18,203 bases of DNA from CAYSLZ01 sp964468355 (GTDB lineage: Bacteria > Patescibacteriota > Microgenomatia > UBA12405 > JAHJSD01), in assembly GCA_964468355.1 (NCBI GenBank), contig CAYXSV010000004.1, forward strand, positions 1 through 18,203, read 5' to 3'. The position numbers and the translations under genes are program-made. Positions 6,989-12,962 of the stretch are shown here, in pieces; the first letter of the stretch is position 1, and every line of letters starts with the position of its first letter. The notes under the pieces are model-generated. The model saw only the letters and a program-made list of their open reading frames with translations. It had not been told where the DNA came from and did no database searches.

Positions 6989-7040
6989 TTGAACAACTGT
7001 TTTCATAGATTTATAATAATTAGATACCTTTGTTGTATCT
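6989..7040 (+). promoter_or_regulatory. Promoter and possible operator before the recombinase remnant
   Basis: TTGAAC (6989-6994) and TATAAT (7012-7017) are spaced exactly 17 bases, a near-consensus sigma70-type promoter. Around the expected start site lies the inverted repeat AGATAC-N7-GTATCT (7022-7040), positioned like an operator or recombinase site just before ATG 7042. Confidence 0.55.
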
Positions 7041-7041
7041 C

Positions 7042-7332
7042 ATGAAAGATAGACCTGCTTTAACACCTACAGACTTGGCTAATCTTCTTAAAAGTATTAT
7101 ATGAGAAAGCGAAATCAAAGATCTTTATCAATTTCGTTATGTTGTTTATGCCAGGAAAAGCAGTGAGAGTGAAGAATGGCAGGTTAGGAGTTTGGGCGAC
7201 CAGATAATAGATGAATACGAACAGATGGCAGAAAACAGAGATGGTAGGCCAATTAGAGAAAGTGAATTTGCCAAAGAATCAGATATCCGCTTCAGGTTTA
7301 GAAAAATGGTTGAAGACCTCAAAAAGGGTAAG
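7042..7332 (+). pseudogene. Serine recombinase (resolvase/invertase type) remnant
   Basis: From ATG 7042 one frame reads MKDRPALTPTDLANLLKSII, then an in-frame TGA (7102-7104), then continues with the catalytic start of a serine recombinase: FRYVVYARKSSESEEWQV, where R38 and S40 fit the YxRxS active site, followed by SLGDQI and later KMVEDLKKGK, which resembles the FxxMxxxIxxGK region of large serine recombinases. It stops being recognisable exactly where a GC-rich hairpin begins. About 70 of the usual 500 or more residues remain, so it is a dead fragment of a mobile element. TGA is a true stop elsewhere in this window, so recoding is unlikely. The promoter upstream looks intact. Confidence 0.7.
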
Positions 7333-7379
7333 CCCGCCACCCGCCCGGCATTGCGGGCGGGAACCGGCGACCCTTTTTG
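7320..7379. repeat. GC-rich hairpin with A/T-tract arms, terminator-like
   Basis: The outer arms CAAAAAGGGT (7320-7329) and ACCCTTTTTG (7370-7379) are perfectly complementary. Inside is a second perfect stem, CCCGCCCG (7340-7347) with CGGGCGGG (7354-7361). Because the outer arms end in T5 on both strands, it can act as an intrinsic terminator for tRNA-Pro (minus strand) and for the recombinase frame (plus strand). The GC core shares CCCGCCCGCAAnGCCG with the hairpin at 7712-7756, so the two belong to one repeat family. Confidence 0.65.
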
Positions 7380-7384
7380 CTTAG

Positions 7385-7457
7385 TCGGGGTGGCCGGACT
7401 TGAACCGGCGACCTTTCGCACCCCATGCGAACGCGCTAGCCTCTGCGCCACACCCCG
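7385..7457 (-). tRNA. tRNA-Pro, anticodon GGG
   Basis: A 73-base cloverleaf read on the minus strand: acceptor CGGGGTG pairing with CACCCCG, D stem GCGC/GCGC, anticodon stem TTCGC/GCGAA with loop ATGGGGT (anticodon GGG), a five-base variable loop, T stem GCCGG/CCGGC with loop TTCAAGT, and discriminator A. The CGGGGTGTGGCGCAG start is typical of bacterial tRNA-Pro. CCA is not encoded, so a CCA-adding enzyme must supply it. The 5' end is four bases from the stop of the GIY-YIG gene, so it should be cut from a joint transcript by RNase P. A hairpin terminator follows. Confidence 0.93.
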
Positions 7458-7458
7458 T
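7435..7458 (-). repeat. 24-bp direct repeat, copy inside intact tRNA-Pro
   Basis: Bases 1-23 of tRNA-Pro plus the preceding A. The same 24 bases occur upstream as two blocks, 7757-7770 (14 bases) and 7702-7711 (10 bases), separated by a 45-bp palindrome. The two copies bracket the GIY-YIG gene. Confidence 0.75.
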
Positions 7459-7461
7459 AGA

Positions 7462-7698
7462 TTAAATTCTATTTGTTAAAAATCGTCTTCCGTATCCTGT
7501 TTTAAAATACTTTTCTCGTTTAATGGCTTTATGTTTACTTTTTCCTGCCTCATAATAAATTAATTCTAATGGTCTCCTATTTTTTGTTGCTTTTACTTTA
7601 CCTTGATAATGATCATTAATTCTTTTCCTAAGATTATTTGTAAAACCAATGTATAATTTTTTATCTTTTTTACTTTTTAAAACGTATGTATAAAGCAT
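7462..7698 (-). CDS. Small GIY-YIG nuclease
   Basis: A 78-residue single-domain GIY-YIG protein: MLYTYVLKS (the YVL variant of GIY), KKLYIGFTNNLRKRINDH with YIG at 16-18 and the catalytic arginine at R24, and AIKREKYFKTGYGR with the metal-binding glutamate E62. The family cuts DNA; short stand-alone forms are common in bacteria and especially CPR, mostly of unknown role, and some relatives are homing enzymes. I start at ATG 7698. The longer frame to 7806 only translates a tRNA fragment and a GC hairpin. The ribosome binding site AGAGG (7707-7711) lies inside the vestigial tRNA D-loop. The gene ends four bases before the intact tRNA-Pro. Confidence 0.85.
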   Translation of the reverse strand: MLYTYVLKSKKDKKLYIGFTNNLRKRINDHYQGKVKATKNRRPLELIYYEAGKSKHKAIKREKYFKTGYGRRFLTNRI

Positions 7699-7701
7699 TT
7701 T

Positions 7702-7770
7702 GCTAGCCTCTGCCCGCCCGCAACGCCGAGCAAGCTCAGCTTGCATGGCGGGCGCGGCGCCACACCCCGT
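7702..7770 (-). repeat. Vestigial tRNA-Pro 5' end, split by a GC-rich palindrome
   Basis: On the minus strand, 7770-7757 matches the first 13 tRNA bases with the preceding A, and 7711-7702 matches the next ten, both without mismatch to the intact tRNA-Pro. The homology stops at tRNA base 23, just before the anticodon stem. An extended -10 box lies immediately upstream, so this is probably the original 5' end of the tRNA gene. Confidence 0.7.
7712..7756. repeat. 45-bp GC-rich palindromic element
   Basis: The outer stem GCCCGCC / GGCGGGC encloses an inner hairpin made of GCAAGCT and AGCTTGC with one base between. It interrupts the duplicated tRNA 5' sequence cleanly between tRNA bases 13 and 14, which shows that it was inserted. 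It is strikingly GC-rich against the AT-rich surroundings. It shares a core with the hairpin at 7331-7369. Confidence 0.7.
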
Positions 7771-7786
7771 TGGCTTTATTTTATCA
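7771..7786 (-). promoter_or_regulatory. Extended -10 promoter for the GIY-YIG/tRNA-Pro unit
   Basis: On the minus strand TGATAAAAT (7786 to 7778) is an extended -10 (TGnTAAAAT). The expected start is about 7771-7770, next to the first base of the tRNA-like sequence at 7769. That is a normal layout for a tRNA promoter and supports the view that the tRNA gene once began here. Confidence 0.5.
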
Positions 7787-7883
7787 AAAATTTGTTTTTT
7801 TCGCATAATTTCTTACTTTCTAAAACTAAGTGCAACCATTTTATTTATTAAGCTTACTATGTACTATGTAAATTTTTGATTTT

Positions 7884-7988
7884 GTCATTTCGAGCGGAGG
7901 CAAGTTTGACTTGTCCATAGTCGAGAAATCCCTTTTTATGTTCTCTAAGGTACCAAGAGGGATTCCCCCACTATGGTCGGGATGAAAA
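7884..7988. repeat. Imperfect palindromic repeat, MITE-like
   Basis: The left arm runs GTCATTTCGAGC ... CCATAGTCGAGAAATCCC and the right arm GGGATTCCCCCACTATGGTCGGGATGA. Each is roughly the reverse complement of the other, with an extra segment of about 20 bases in the left arm. The GTCATTnCGAGC...GAnnAATC theme is a palindromic repeat that I know from many bacterial genomes, where it spreads as a non-coding element. It holds no gene. Confidence 0.6.
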
Positions 7989-8077
7989 CGGTATGTTTAA
8001 TCTTGAAACTAAGGACGTTGCATTTGAATCTAAAATGTAGATTTACAAATTATCTAGCCACTAATTAAACTAAAACT

Positions 8078-8120
8078 CCTTCAGTCATTGCGCGATCGCG
8101 CATTTTGAGAAGGTCTTTTT
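8078..8120. terminator. Hairpin with perfect 14-bp palindromic core, terminator-like
   Basis: CCTTC (8078-8082) pairs with GAAGG (8109-8113) around the perfect palindrome TGCGCGATCGCGCA (8089-8102). It is followed by TCTTTTT on the plus strand and preceded by AAAA on the other side, so it could end transcripts from both directions. The core contains GCGATCGC. It may equally be a repeat element. Confidence 0.45.
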
Positions 8121-8125
8121 AAGGG

Positions 8126-8154
8126 TTGTTTTTTAGTCATTGATGTGGTTAAAT
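8126..8154 (+). promoter_or_regulatory. Possible recA promoter
   Basis: TTGTTT (8126-8131) and TTAAAT (8149-8154) are spaced 17 bases. Transcription would start about five bases before ATG 8167, a very short leader without a usable ribosome binding site. The match is modest, and no LexA-type box is recognisable. Confidence 0.35.
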
Positions 8155-8166
8155 GAAACTATAAGG

Positions 8167-9225
8167 ATGGCGAAGAAAAAGAAAAAAACTAAAGCTGAAA
8201 ATAAGAAAGCGAAAAGCAAAGAACAGAAACAAAAACTGGAGGCGGTTGAGAATGCAATGGGCCAAATTGAAAAACAGTACGGTAAAGGGTCGATAATGAA
8301 AATGGGTGACCGGCAAGAAAAACTGGATATTAATTCAATATCAACCGGTTGTCTTCCTCTTGATATTGCCCTCGGTGTCGGCGGAGTACCCAGAGGAAGA
8401 ATTGTTGAGATTTTTGGGCCGGAGGCCTCCGGTAAGACGACTCTAATTCTTCATATTATTGCAGAAGCTCAAAAAGCCGGCGGAGTCGCCGCTTTTGTTG
8501 ACGCGGAACACGCTTTAAATCCGCAGTGGGCAAAAACAATCGGCGTTAATTTAGAAGATTTGCTTATTTCACAGCCGGATACAGGTGAGCAGGCCCTGGA
8601 AATTGTCGAAACCTTAGTTCGGTCCGGCGGCTTGGATTTAATTTTAGTTGATTCGGTGGCCGCACTTGTTCCTAAATCGGAAATTGAAGGTGAAATGGGT
8701 GATGCCCAAGTTGGTGTTCAGGCAAGATTAATGTCTCAAGCTCTACGTAAATTAGCAGGTACAATCAATAAAACCAGCACTTGTTTGATATTTACTAATC
8801 AAATACGCCACAAAATTGGTGTATTTTTTGGTAATCCTGAAACAACCTCCGGCGGTCTTGCCTTAAAGTTTTATTCTTCGGTGAGAATAGACTTGAGACA
8901 AAGAAAAAAAATAAAGGATTCCGACGGCGATATTACCGGTTCACTACATCGAGCTAAAGTAATTAAAAATAAAATTGCGCCGCCGTTTAAGGAAGCGGAG
9001 TTTGAAATATATAATAATCAGGGAATTTCTTGGCAGGCCGGTTTAATTGATGCCGGTGAAAAGTATGAAGTTGTGGAAAGAAGCGGGGCATATTATAAGT
9101 ATGAAGGAGAAACTCTAGGTCAAGGAAAAGAAGCTGCAATAGAATTTTTGAAAAAAAATCCCAAAATCGCTCAAAAAATTGAGGATAAAATTTGGGAAGC
9201 AGTTAAAGAAAAGGCCTCCTCCTAG
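8167..9225 (+). CDS. recA: Recombinase RecA
   Basis: A 352-residue RecA: Walker A GPEASGKTT at 84-92, Walker B LILVDS at 158-163, and the DNA-binding loop region QIRHKIGVFFGNPETTSGG at about 212-230 leading into LALKFYSSVR. RecA forms filaments on single-stranded DNA for strand exchange and can trigger LexA cleavage. The N-terminus has an unusually lysine-rich tail of about 25 residues (MAKKKKKTKAEN), and the acidic C-terminal tail is short. I start at ATG 8167, because MAKKK starts are typical and upstream in-frame starts (TTG 8140, ATG 8143) lack ribosome binding sites and overlap the probable promoter. No recX or lexA is in the window. Confidence 0.95.
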   Translation: MAKKKKKTKAENKKAKSKEQKQKLEAVENAMGQIEKQYGKGSIMKMGDRQEKLDINSISTGCLPLDIALGVGGVPRGRIVEIFGPEASGKTTLILHIIAEAQKAGGVAAFVDAEHALNPQWAKTIGVNLEDLLISQPDTGEQALEIVETLVRSGGLDLILVDSVAALVPKSEIEGEMGDAQVGVQARLMSQALRKLAGTINKTSTCLIFTNQIRHKIGVFFGNPETTSGGLALKFYSSVRIDLRQRKKIKDSDGDITGSLHRAKVIKNKIAPPFKEAEFEIYNNQGISWQAGLIDAGEKYEVVERSGAYYKYEGETLGQGKEAAIEFLKKNPKIAQKIEDKIWEAVKEKASS

Positions 9226-9247
9226 ACTTAAAGTTTTCTTTCCTTCA

Positions 9248-9256
9248 TGCTAAAAT
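9248..9256 (+). promoter_or_regulatory. Extended -10 promoter of rny
   Basis: TGCTAAAAT is an extended -10 with one mismatch to TGnTATAAT. It lies 23 bases after the recA stop and 81 bases before the chosen rny start, implying a leader of about 75 bases. Confidence 0.45.
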
Positions 9257-9337
9257 ATACCGACCTAATGTCGAGGGTTTATATTTATTAATTAATTCTT
9301 GATTACGTTTAAGCGGAAATCGGGAAAGGAGTTTACA

Positions 9338-10735
9338 GTGATAAATTTAGGAAAATTTTTTGGTCAGTCAGTTAAAGAAGAACAACGTGAAAGACAGCCG
9401 AGAGTTGAAGAACAAAAATTAGCGGAATTAGTTGATGACTTGAAAAAAAGAGAGAAAGAACTTGATAAGCGGTTAAAGACAATGGATGAGCGGGAAACTT
9501 ATTTGCGCAGTAAAGAAACTAAGATTGAAGAGAAAGAAGAAAAAGTTAAACGTCAAGAAAGACAGATTGATGAACTTAGGAAAAAAGAAGAGGCCAAATT
9601 GGAAGAAATATCTGATTTGGATAAGCAGGAGGCAAGAGAAAGAATAAAAAAAAGAATAGAAAAACAATTGGTGGAATGGAAAGCAAAAAAAATTCGTGAA
9701 GTTGAGAATGAAATTAGAGCTGAGGAAGACGAACTGGCCAAGGATATTGTTTTGGATTCTGTAAGACACGGTGTTGTTGATTGGGTTGCTGAATACACTG
9801 TATCTACAATTCAGTTGGAAAATGAAGATATTAAAGGAAGAATTATTGGTAGAGAAGGAAGAAATATAAGGGCATTTGAAAGAGCAACCGGTGTTGACTT
9901 GGAATTAGACGAAACTAATGTTGTCCGTCTGTCGTCTTTTGACCCGGTCAGAAGAGAGATTGCTAAACGATCTTTAAAAAAATTAATTAAAGATGCCAGA
10001 ATACAGCCGTCAAGAATTGAAGAAATAGTTGAGCAGACTAAAAAACAAATGGAAAAAGTCTTAATGGAGGAGGGTAAACGGATCAGTCAAGAAGCCGGTG
10101 TTTATCACCTTCCGGCTGACTTAGTTCGTTTGATTGGAAAGTTTAAATACAGATTTTCACACGGTCAGAATTTAGCACAGCATACGATAGAGGAAACAAA
10201 AATCGGAGTTCAGATAGCCCATGAACTAAACGCAGATGTTAAAACGGTAAGATTGGGTTGTTTACTTCATGATATAGGAAAAGTTATCAATGAAGAAGGG
10301 AGCCATGTTGAAGTAGGTGTTGAACTGCTAAGACGTTACAATATTCCAGAAGAGGTTATTAATGCTGTAGCCGAGCACCATGAGGACAAGCCCTTTACCA
10401 GTTCGGAATCGATTATTGTTTGGGTTGCCGATGCCGCTTCCGGGTCCCGTCCTGGTGCTAGATATGAAGCGCATGAAAAATATTTGGAAAGAATGAAAAA
10501 TATTGAAGAAACTGCCAGTTCTTTTGACGGAGTTGAAGATGTTGCTTGTTATCAAGCAGGCCGGGAAGTGAGAGTTATCGTTGACCCGGTTAAGGTTACC
10601 GATGACCAATTAACTGTTTTGGTTCACGATATTTCCAGACAGCTTGAAGAGGAAACAAAGTGGGCTGGTCAAATTAAGGTAACCGCAATTAGAGAAACAC
10701 GTGCGGCAGCAAAATCCCCGATTGACAGGGAATGA
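9338..10735 (+). CDS. rny: Ribonuclease Y without its membrane anchor
   Basis: Start GTG 9338 lies six bases behind AAAGGAG (9325-9331), giving 465 residues; an in-frame TTG at 9299 has no such site. Order: short N-terminus, a long charged coiled coil (about 25-135), KH domain with GRIIGREGRNIR (167-178), and HD domain with CLLHDIGKV (H311-D312) and AEHHED (346-350). RNase Y is an endonuclease that starts mRNA decay and is normally tied to the membrane by an N-terminal helix. Here neither start provides a hydrophobic segment, only MINLGKFFGQ. The coiled coil and catalytic parts look complete. The HU promoter lies in its last codons. Confidence 0.93.
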   Translation: MINLGKFFGQSVKEEQRERQPRVEEQKLAELVDDLKKREKELDKRLKTMDERETYLRSKETKIEEKEEKVKRQERQIDELRKKEEAKLEEISDLDKQEARERIKKRIEKQLVEWKAKKIREVENEIRAEEDELAKDIVLDSVRHGVVDWVAEYTVSTIQLENEDIKGRIIGREGRNIRAFERATGVDLELDETNVVRLSSFDPVRREIAKRSLKKLIKDARIQPSRIEEIVEQTKKQMEKVLMEEGKRISQEAGVYHLPADLVRLIGKFKYRFSHGQNLAQHTIEETKIGVQIAHELNADVKTVRLGCLLHDIGKVINEEGSHVEVGVELLRRYNIPEEVINAVAEHHEDKPFTSSESIIVWVADAASGSRPGARYEAHEKYLERMKNIEETASSFDGVEDVACYQAGREVRVIVDPVKVTDDQLTVLVHDISRQLEEETKWAGQIKVTAIRETRAAAKSPIDRE

Positions 10736-10750
10736 ATTTCCCGCTAGAAT
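10722..10750 (+). promoter_or_regulatory. Strong sigma70-type promoter of the HU gene
   Basis: A consensus TTGACA (10722-10727) and TAGAAT (10745-10750) are separated by exactly 17 bases. The -35 box lies in the last codons of rny. It is the best promoter match in the window, suited to an abundant nucleoid protein. Confidence 0.75.
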
Positions 10751-10818
10751 GAAGATAGTTGGAAAATGATTAAATATCTGAAATATTCGATTGAAATTTG
10801 GAAAGGAGGTGAGTCAAA

Positions 10819-11091
10819 GTGACTAAGCGAGAACTTATTGATGTTATTGCTAAGAAAACCGGCTTAACTAAAAAGGCCTCCCGGGAAGCATACGAAACAC
10901 TTATTGATGAAATTACTAAATCCCTTAAGAGAGGTGAAAAAGTAAAGCTCTTTGGTTTTGGAGTTTTCTTTACAAAATTATTTGAATCCAAAGAAGTTAA
11001 ACCGATTGGCGGCGGACCGAAGAAAAGAATACCTGCCCGTAGAATGCCAAGGTTTAGACCGGGTACTGCTTTAAAAAGAGCAGTTAAGTAA
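10819..11091 (+). CDS. hup: HU/IHF-type nucleoid DNA-binding protein
   Basis: A 90-residue HU-family protein: MTKRELIDVIAKKTGLTKKA at the helical N-terminus, VKLFGFGVFF in the beta core, an arm around KPIGGGPKKRIPARRMPRF, and the C-terminal helix RPGTALKRAV. HU dimers bend and compact DNA. The Pro that usually sits at the arm tip is replaced locally by a Gly-Gly-Gly-Pro stretch. Start GTG 10819 is set by a perfect AAGGAGGTGA site (10803-10812) six bases upstream. The gene has its own near-consensus promoter and is followed at once by a large hairpin, so it is a single-gene unit. Confidence 0.95.
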   Translation: MTKRELIDVIAKKTGLTKKASREAYETLIDEITKSLKRGEKVKLFGFGVFFTKLFESKEVKPIGGGPKKRIPARRMPRFRPGTALKRAVK

Positions 11092-11093
11092 AA

Positions 11094-11161
11094 AAACTTA
11101 TATAAATTTCGGCCCCGTTTATCCCAGCGTTAGTTTGGGGGAAGTCCGGGGCCGTAAGTTT
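11094..11161 (+). terminator. Large terminator hairpin after the HU gene
   Basis: AAACTTA (11094-11100) pairs with TAAGTTT (11155-11161), and inside it CGGCCCCG (11110-11117) pairs with CGGGGCCG (11147-11154); CCCA/TGGG can add a small inner stem. The GC stem followed by a T-rich tract fits an intrinsic terminator. It ends seven bases before the ABC ATPase start, so it may also limit read-through into that operon. Confidence 0.7.
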
Positions 11162-11168
11162 ATTTATT

Positions 11169-12158
11169 ATGGAAAAAAAACCGATTTTAGTTTCCGGTTT
11201 AAAAAAATATTATCGTGTTCACCAAAAAGACCCCGGTTTACTCGGCTCTTTAAAGTCGTTATTTAAACGAAAATATGAGCTGGTCAAGGCGGTGGATAAA
11301 ATAAATTTTAAAATTAATCAAGGTGAATTAGTTGGATTTATCGGACCGAATGGAGCTGGAAAAACAACTACTTTGAAGTGTTTGTCCGGTTTGTTATATC
11401 CGAATGAAGGCGAGGTTTCAGTTTTAGGATACAACCCCTGGGATAGAAAAAGTGATTTTTTAAAACAAATTGCTTTTGTTATGGGACAAAAAAATCAACT
11501 TTGGTGGGATCTGCCGCCGATGGAAACTTTTCTTCTTAATAAGGAAATATATGAAATAGAGGACGATAAGTTTAATAGAAATTTAGACGAATTAGTCAAC
11601 TTGCTTGAGGTAAAAGAAATATTAAATACCCAAACCAGAAAACTTTCTTTAGGTCAAAGGATGAAGTGTGAACTGATTGCATCTTTGCTTCATCAGCCGA
11701 AAGTTTTATTTTTAGACGAGCCGACAATCGGGTTAGACGTGGTCATGCAGAAAAAAATTCGAGAGTTTATTAAAATTTATAATAAAAGGCACCAGGCAAC
11801 GATTATATTGACTTCTCATTATATGGGCGATGTACAAGAACTGGCGGACAGGGTGATTATTATTGATAAAGGCAAGATTGTCTTTGACGGACATTTGGAA
11901 GAGATTATTAAAAAATTTGCTGATTATAAATTAATCAGTTTGACTTTTGCTAAAAATGTTAATCGGGAGGATTTGGCTGAAGTCGGAAAAATTAAACAGT
12001 TTAATTTGCCAAAGGCAAAATTAGAAATCAAACGGGAAGTTGTTTCGCTGTCTGCTTCGGAATTATTGAAAAATTTTCCTATTAAAGATTTAAACATTGA
12101 GCAACCGCCAATTGAAGATATTATTCGGGAATTGTTTACTAATAAAGATTATCGTTGA
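11169..12158 (+). CDS. ABC-2 type exporter, ATP-binding subunit
   Basis: A 329-residue ATPase: Walker A GPNGAGKTT at 59-67, signature LSLGQRMKCEL at 159-169, Walker B VLFLDEPTIGLD at 179-190, switch His217 in TSHYMGD, and a C-terminal extension of about 90 residues. The signature LSLGQRMK and the QKNQLWWDLP segment are typical of ATPases paired with ABC2_membrane_6 (DUF990) permeases, relatives of daunorubicin- and viologen-type exporters. The substrate cannot be told from sequence. There is no ribosome binding site before the ATG. It is first in a tight three-gene unit with two permeases, and the next start lies four bases after its stop. Confidence 0.92.
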   Translation: MEKKPILVSGLKKYYRVHQKDPGLLGSLKSLFKRKYELVKAVDKINFKINQGELVGFIGPNGAGKTTTLKCLSGLLYPNEGEVSVLGYNPWDRKSDFLKQIAFVMGQKNQLWWDLPPMETFLLNKEIYEIEDDKFNRNLDELVNLLEVKEILNTQTRKLSLGQRMKCELIASLLHQPKVLFLDEPTIGLDVVMQKKIREFIKIYNKRHQATIILTSHYMGDVQELADRVIIIDKGKIVFDGHLEEIIKKFADYKLISLTFAKNVNREDLAEVGKIKQFNLPKAKLEIKREVVSLSASELLKNFPIKDLNIEQPPIEDIIRELFTNKDYR

Positions 12159-12161
12159 TGG

Positions 12162-12962
12162 ATGAAAAAATATTTGAAAGTTATCAAAATCAGTTTTATG
12201 GAGCATTTTATTTATCGAACCAATTTTTTGCTCTGGCGGTTGAGAAGTTTGATCTCTTTTTTAACTTTGATTTTTTTTTGGCAGGCGGTTTACGGAGCTA
12301 GAGATGAAGTATTCGGTTATCAGCGGTCACAAATGCTTACCTATGTTGTCGGCATATCAATTCTTCGGGGAATTGTCCTCAGTGGCAGAGTCGGAGATTT
12401 AGCCGGAATGATTTTAAGTGGAGATTTAGTCAGTAAATTTCTTCTTCGGCCTTGGAATGTTATTACTACTTGGTTTTTTCGCGATTTGTCGTCAAAAATA
12501 TTAAATATTAGCTTTGTAATCGTAGAAGTTGGCTTAATAATAAAACTGTTAAATTTGCCTTTTTATATCTCGGAAAATTGGCAAAGTCTTCTTTTATTTA
12601 TAATCAGCTGTATTTTAGCTATTCCGCTTTATTTTTTAATCAGTTTTTTATTATCATCGATAGCGTTTTGGACAGATAATATTTGGGCGCCGCGCTGGTT
12701 GTTCGGGATTATTTTTTTAGAGTTTATGGCGGGAACTTTGTTTCCTTTAGATGTTTTGCCTAAATTTCTTTTTGACTTAATACACTTGACCCCTTTTCCT
12801 TATCTAGTCTATCTGCCGATAAATATATATTTAGAAAGAATTTCTTTATTTAATGCCGTCTATCAAATTTTAATATTGGTTTTTTGGTTGGTTATCGCTT
12901 ACTCAATAACAATAAAAATTTGGAAATCTGGTTTAAAAAATTATACCGCTTATGGAGATTAA
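12162..12962 (+). CDS. ABC-2 type exporter permease, first subunit
   Basis: A 266-residue integral membrane protein with about six hydrophobic helices and the LLRPWNVI motif after LSGDLVSKF, matching ABC2_membrane_6 (DUF990) permeases. These act as pairs of different permeases with one ATPase. The late GTLFPLDVLPKFLFDLIHLTPFPYL segment is also characteristic. It overlaps the second permease by 11 bases, so equal production by coupling is likely. The substrate is unknown. Confidence 0.88.
   Translation: MKKYLKVIKISFMEHFIYRTNFLLWRLRSLISFLTLIFFWQAVYGARDEVFGYQRSQMLTYVVGISILRGIVLSGRVGDLAGMILSGDLVSKFLLRPWNVITTWFFRDLSSKILNISFVIVEVGLIIKLLNLPFYISENWQSLLLFIISCILAIPLYFLISFLLSSIAFWTDNIWAPRWLFGIIFLEFMAGTLFPLDVLPKFLFDLIHLTPFPYLVYLPINIYLERISLFNAVYQILILVFWLVIAYSITIKIWKSGLKNYTAYGD

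Larger units (their letters stand above)
7807..8125. other. Gene-free stretch with repeats upstream of recA
   Basis: No credible gene is visible on either strand. It holds an imperfect palindromic repeat (7884-7988) and a terminator-like hairpin (8078-8120). The rest is AT-rich, with an ACTATGTA repeat near 7857-7869. Confidence 0.6.

Noticed and set aside
7102..7104. TGA in the recombinase frame as a sense codon (Gly code as in Gracilibacteria/SR1)
   Set aside because: TGA is the natural stop of rplQ, alr, the ABC ATPase, rny, ychF and miaA here, and the recombinase is truncated anyway.
7146..7479. Overlapping ORFs on both strands across the tRNA-Pro (translations containing GVAGLEPATFR or MAQRLARSHGVRKVAGSSPA)
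   Set aside because: These are the well-known false proteins produced by translating a tRNA gene; the cloverleaf is complete, and the flanks are hairpin and pseudogene sequence.
7699..7806. N-terminal extension of the GIY-YIG protein up to 7806
   Set aside because: It translates only a tRNA fragment and a GC-rich palindrome. The family starts at the LYTYVLKS segment, and ATG 7698 has a usable ribosome binding site.
9473..9798. Minus-strand ORFs inside rny, rich in Phe, Ser and Leu
   Set aside because: Shadows of the Lys/Glu-rich coiled coil on the other strand.
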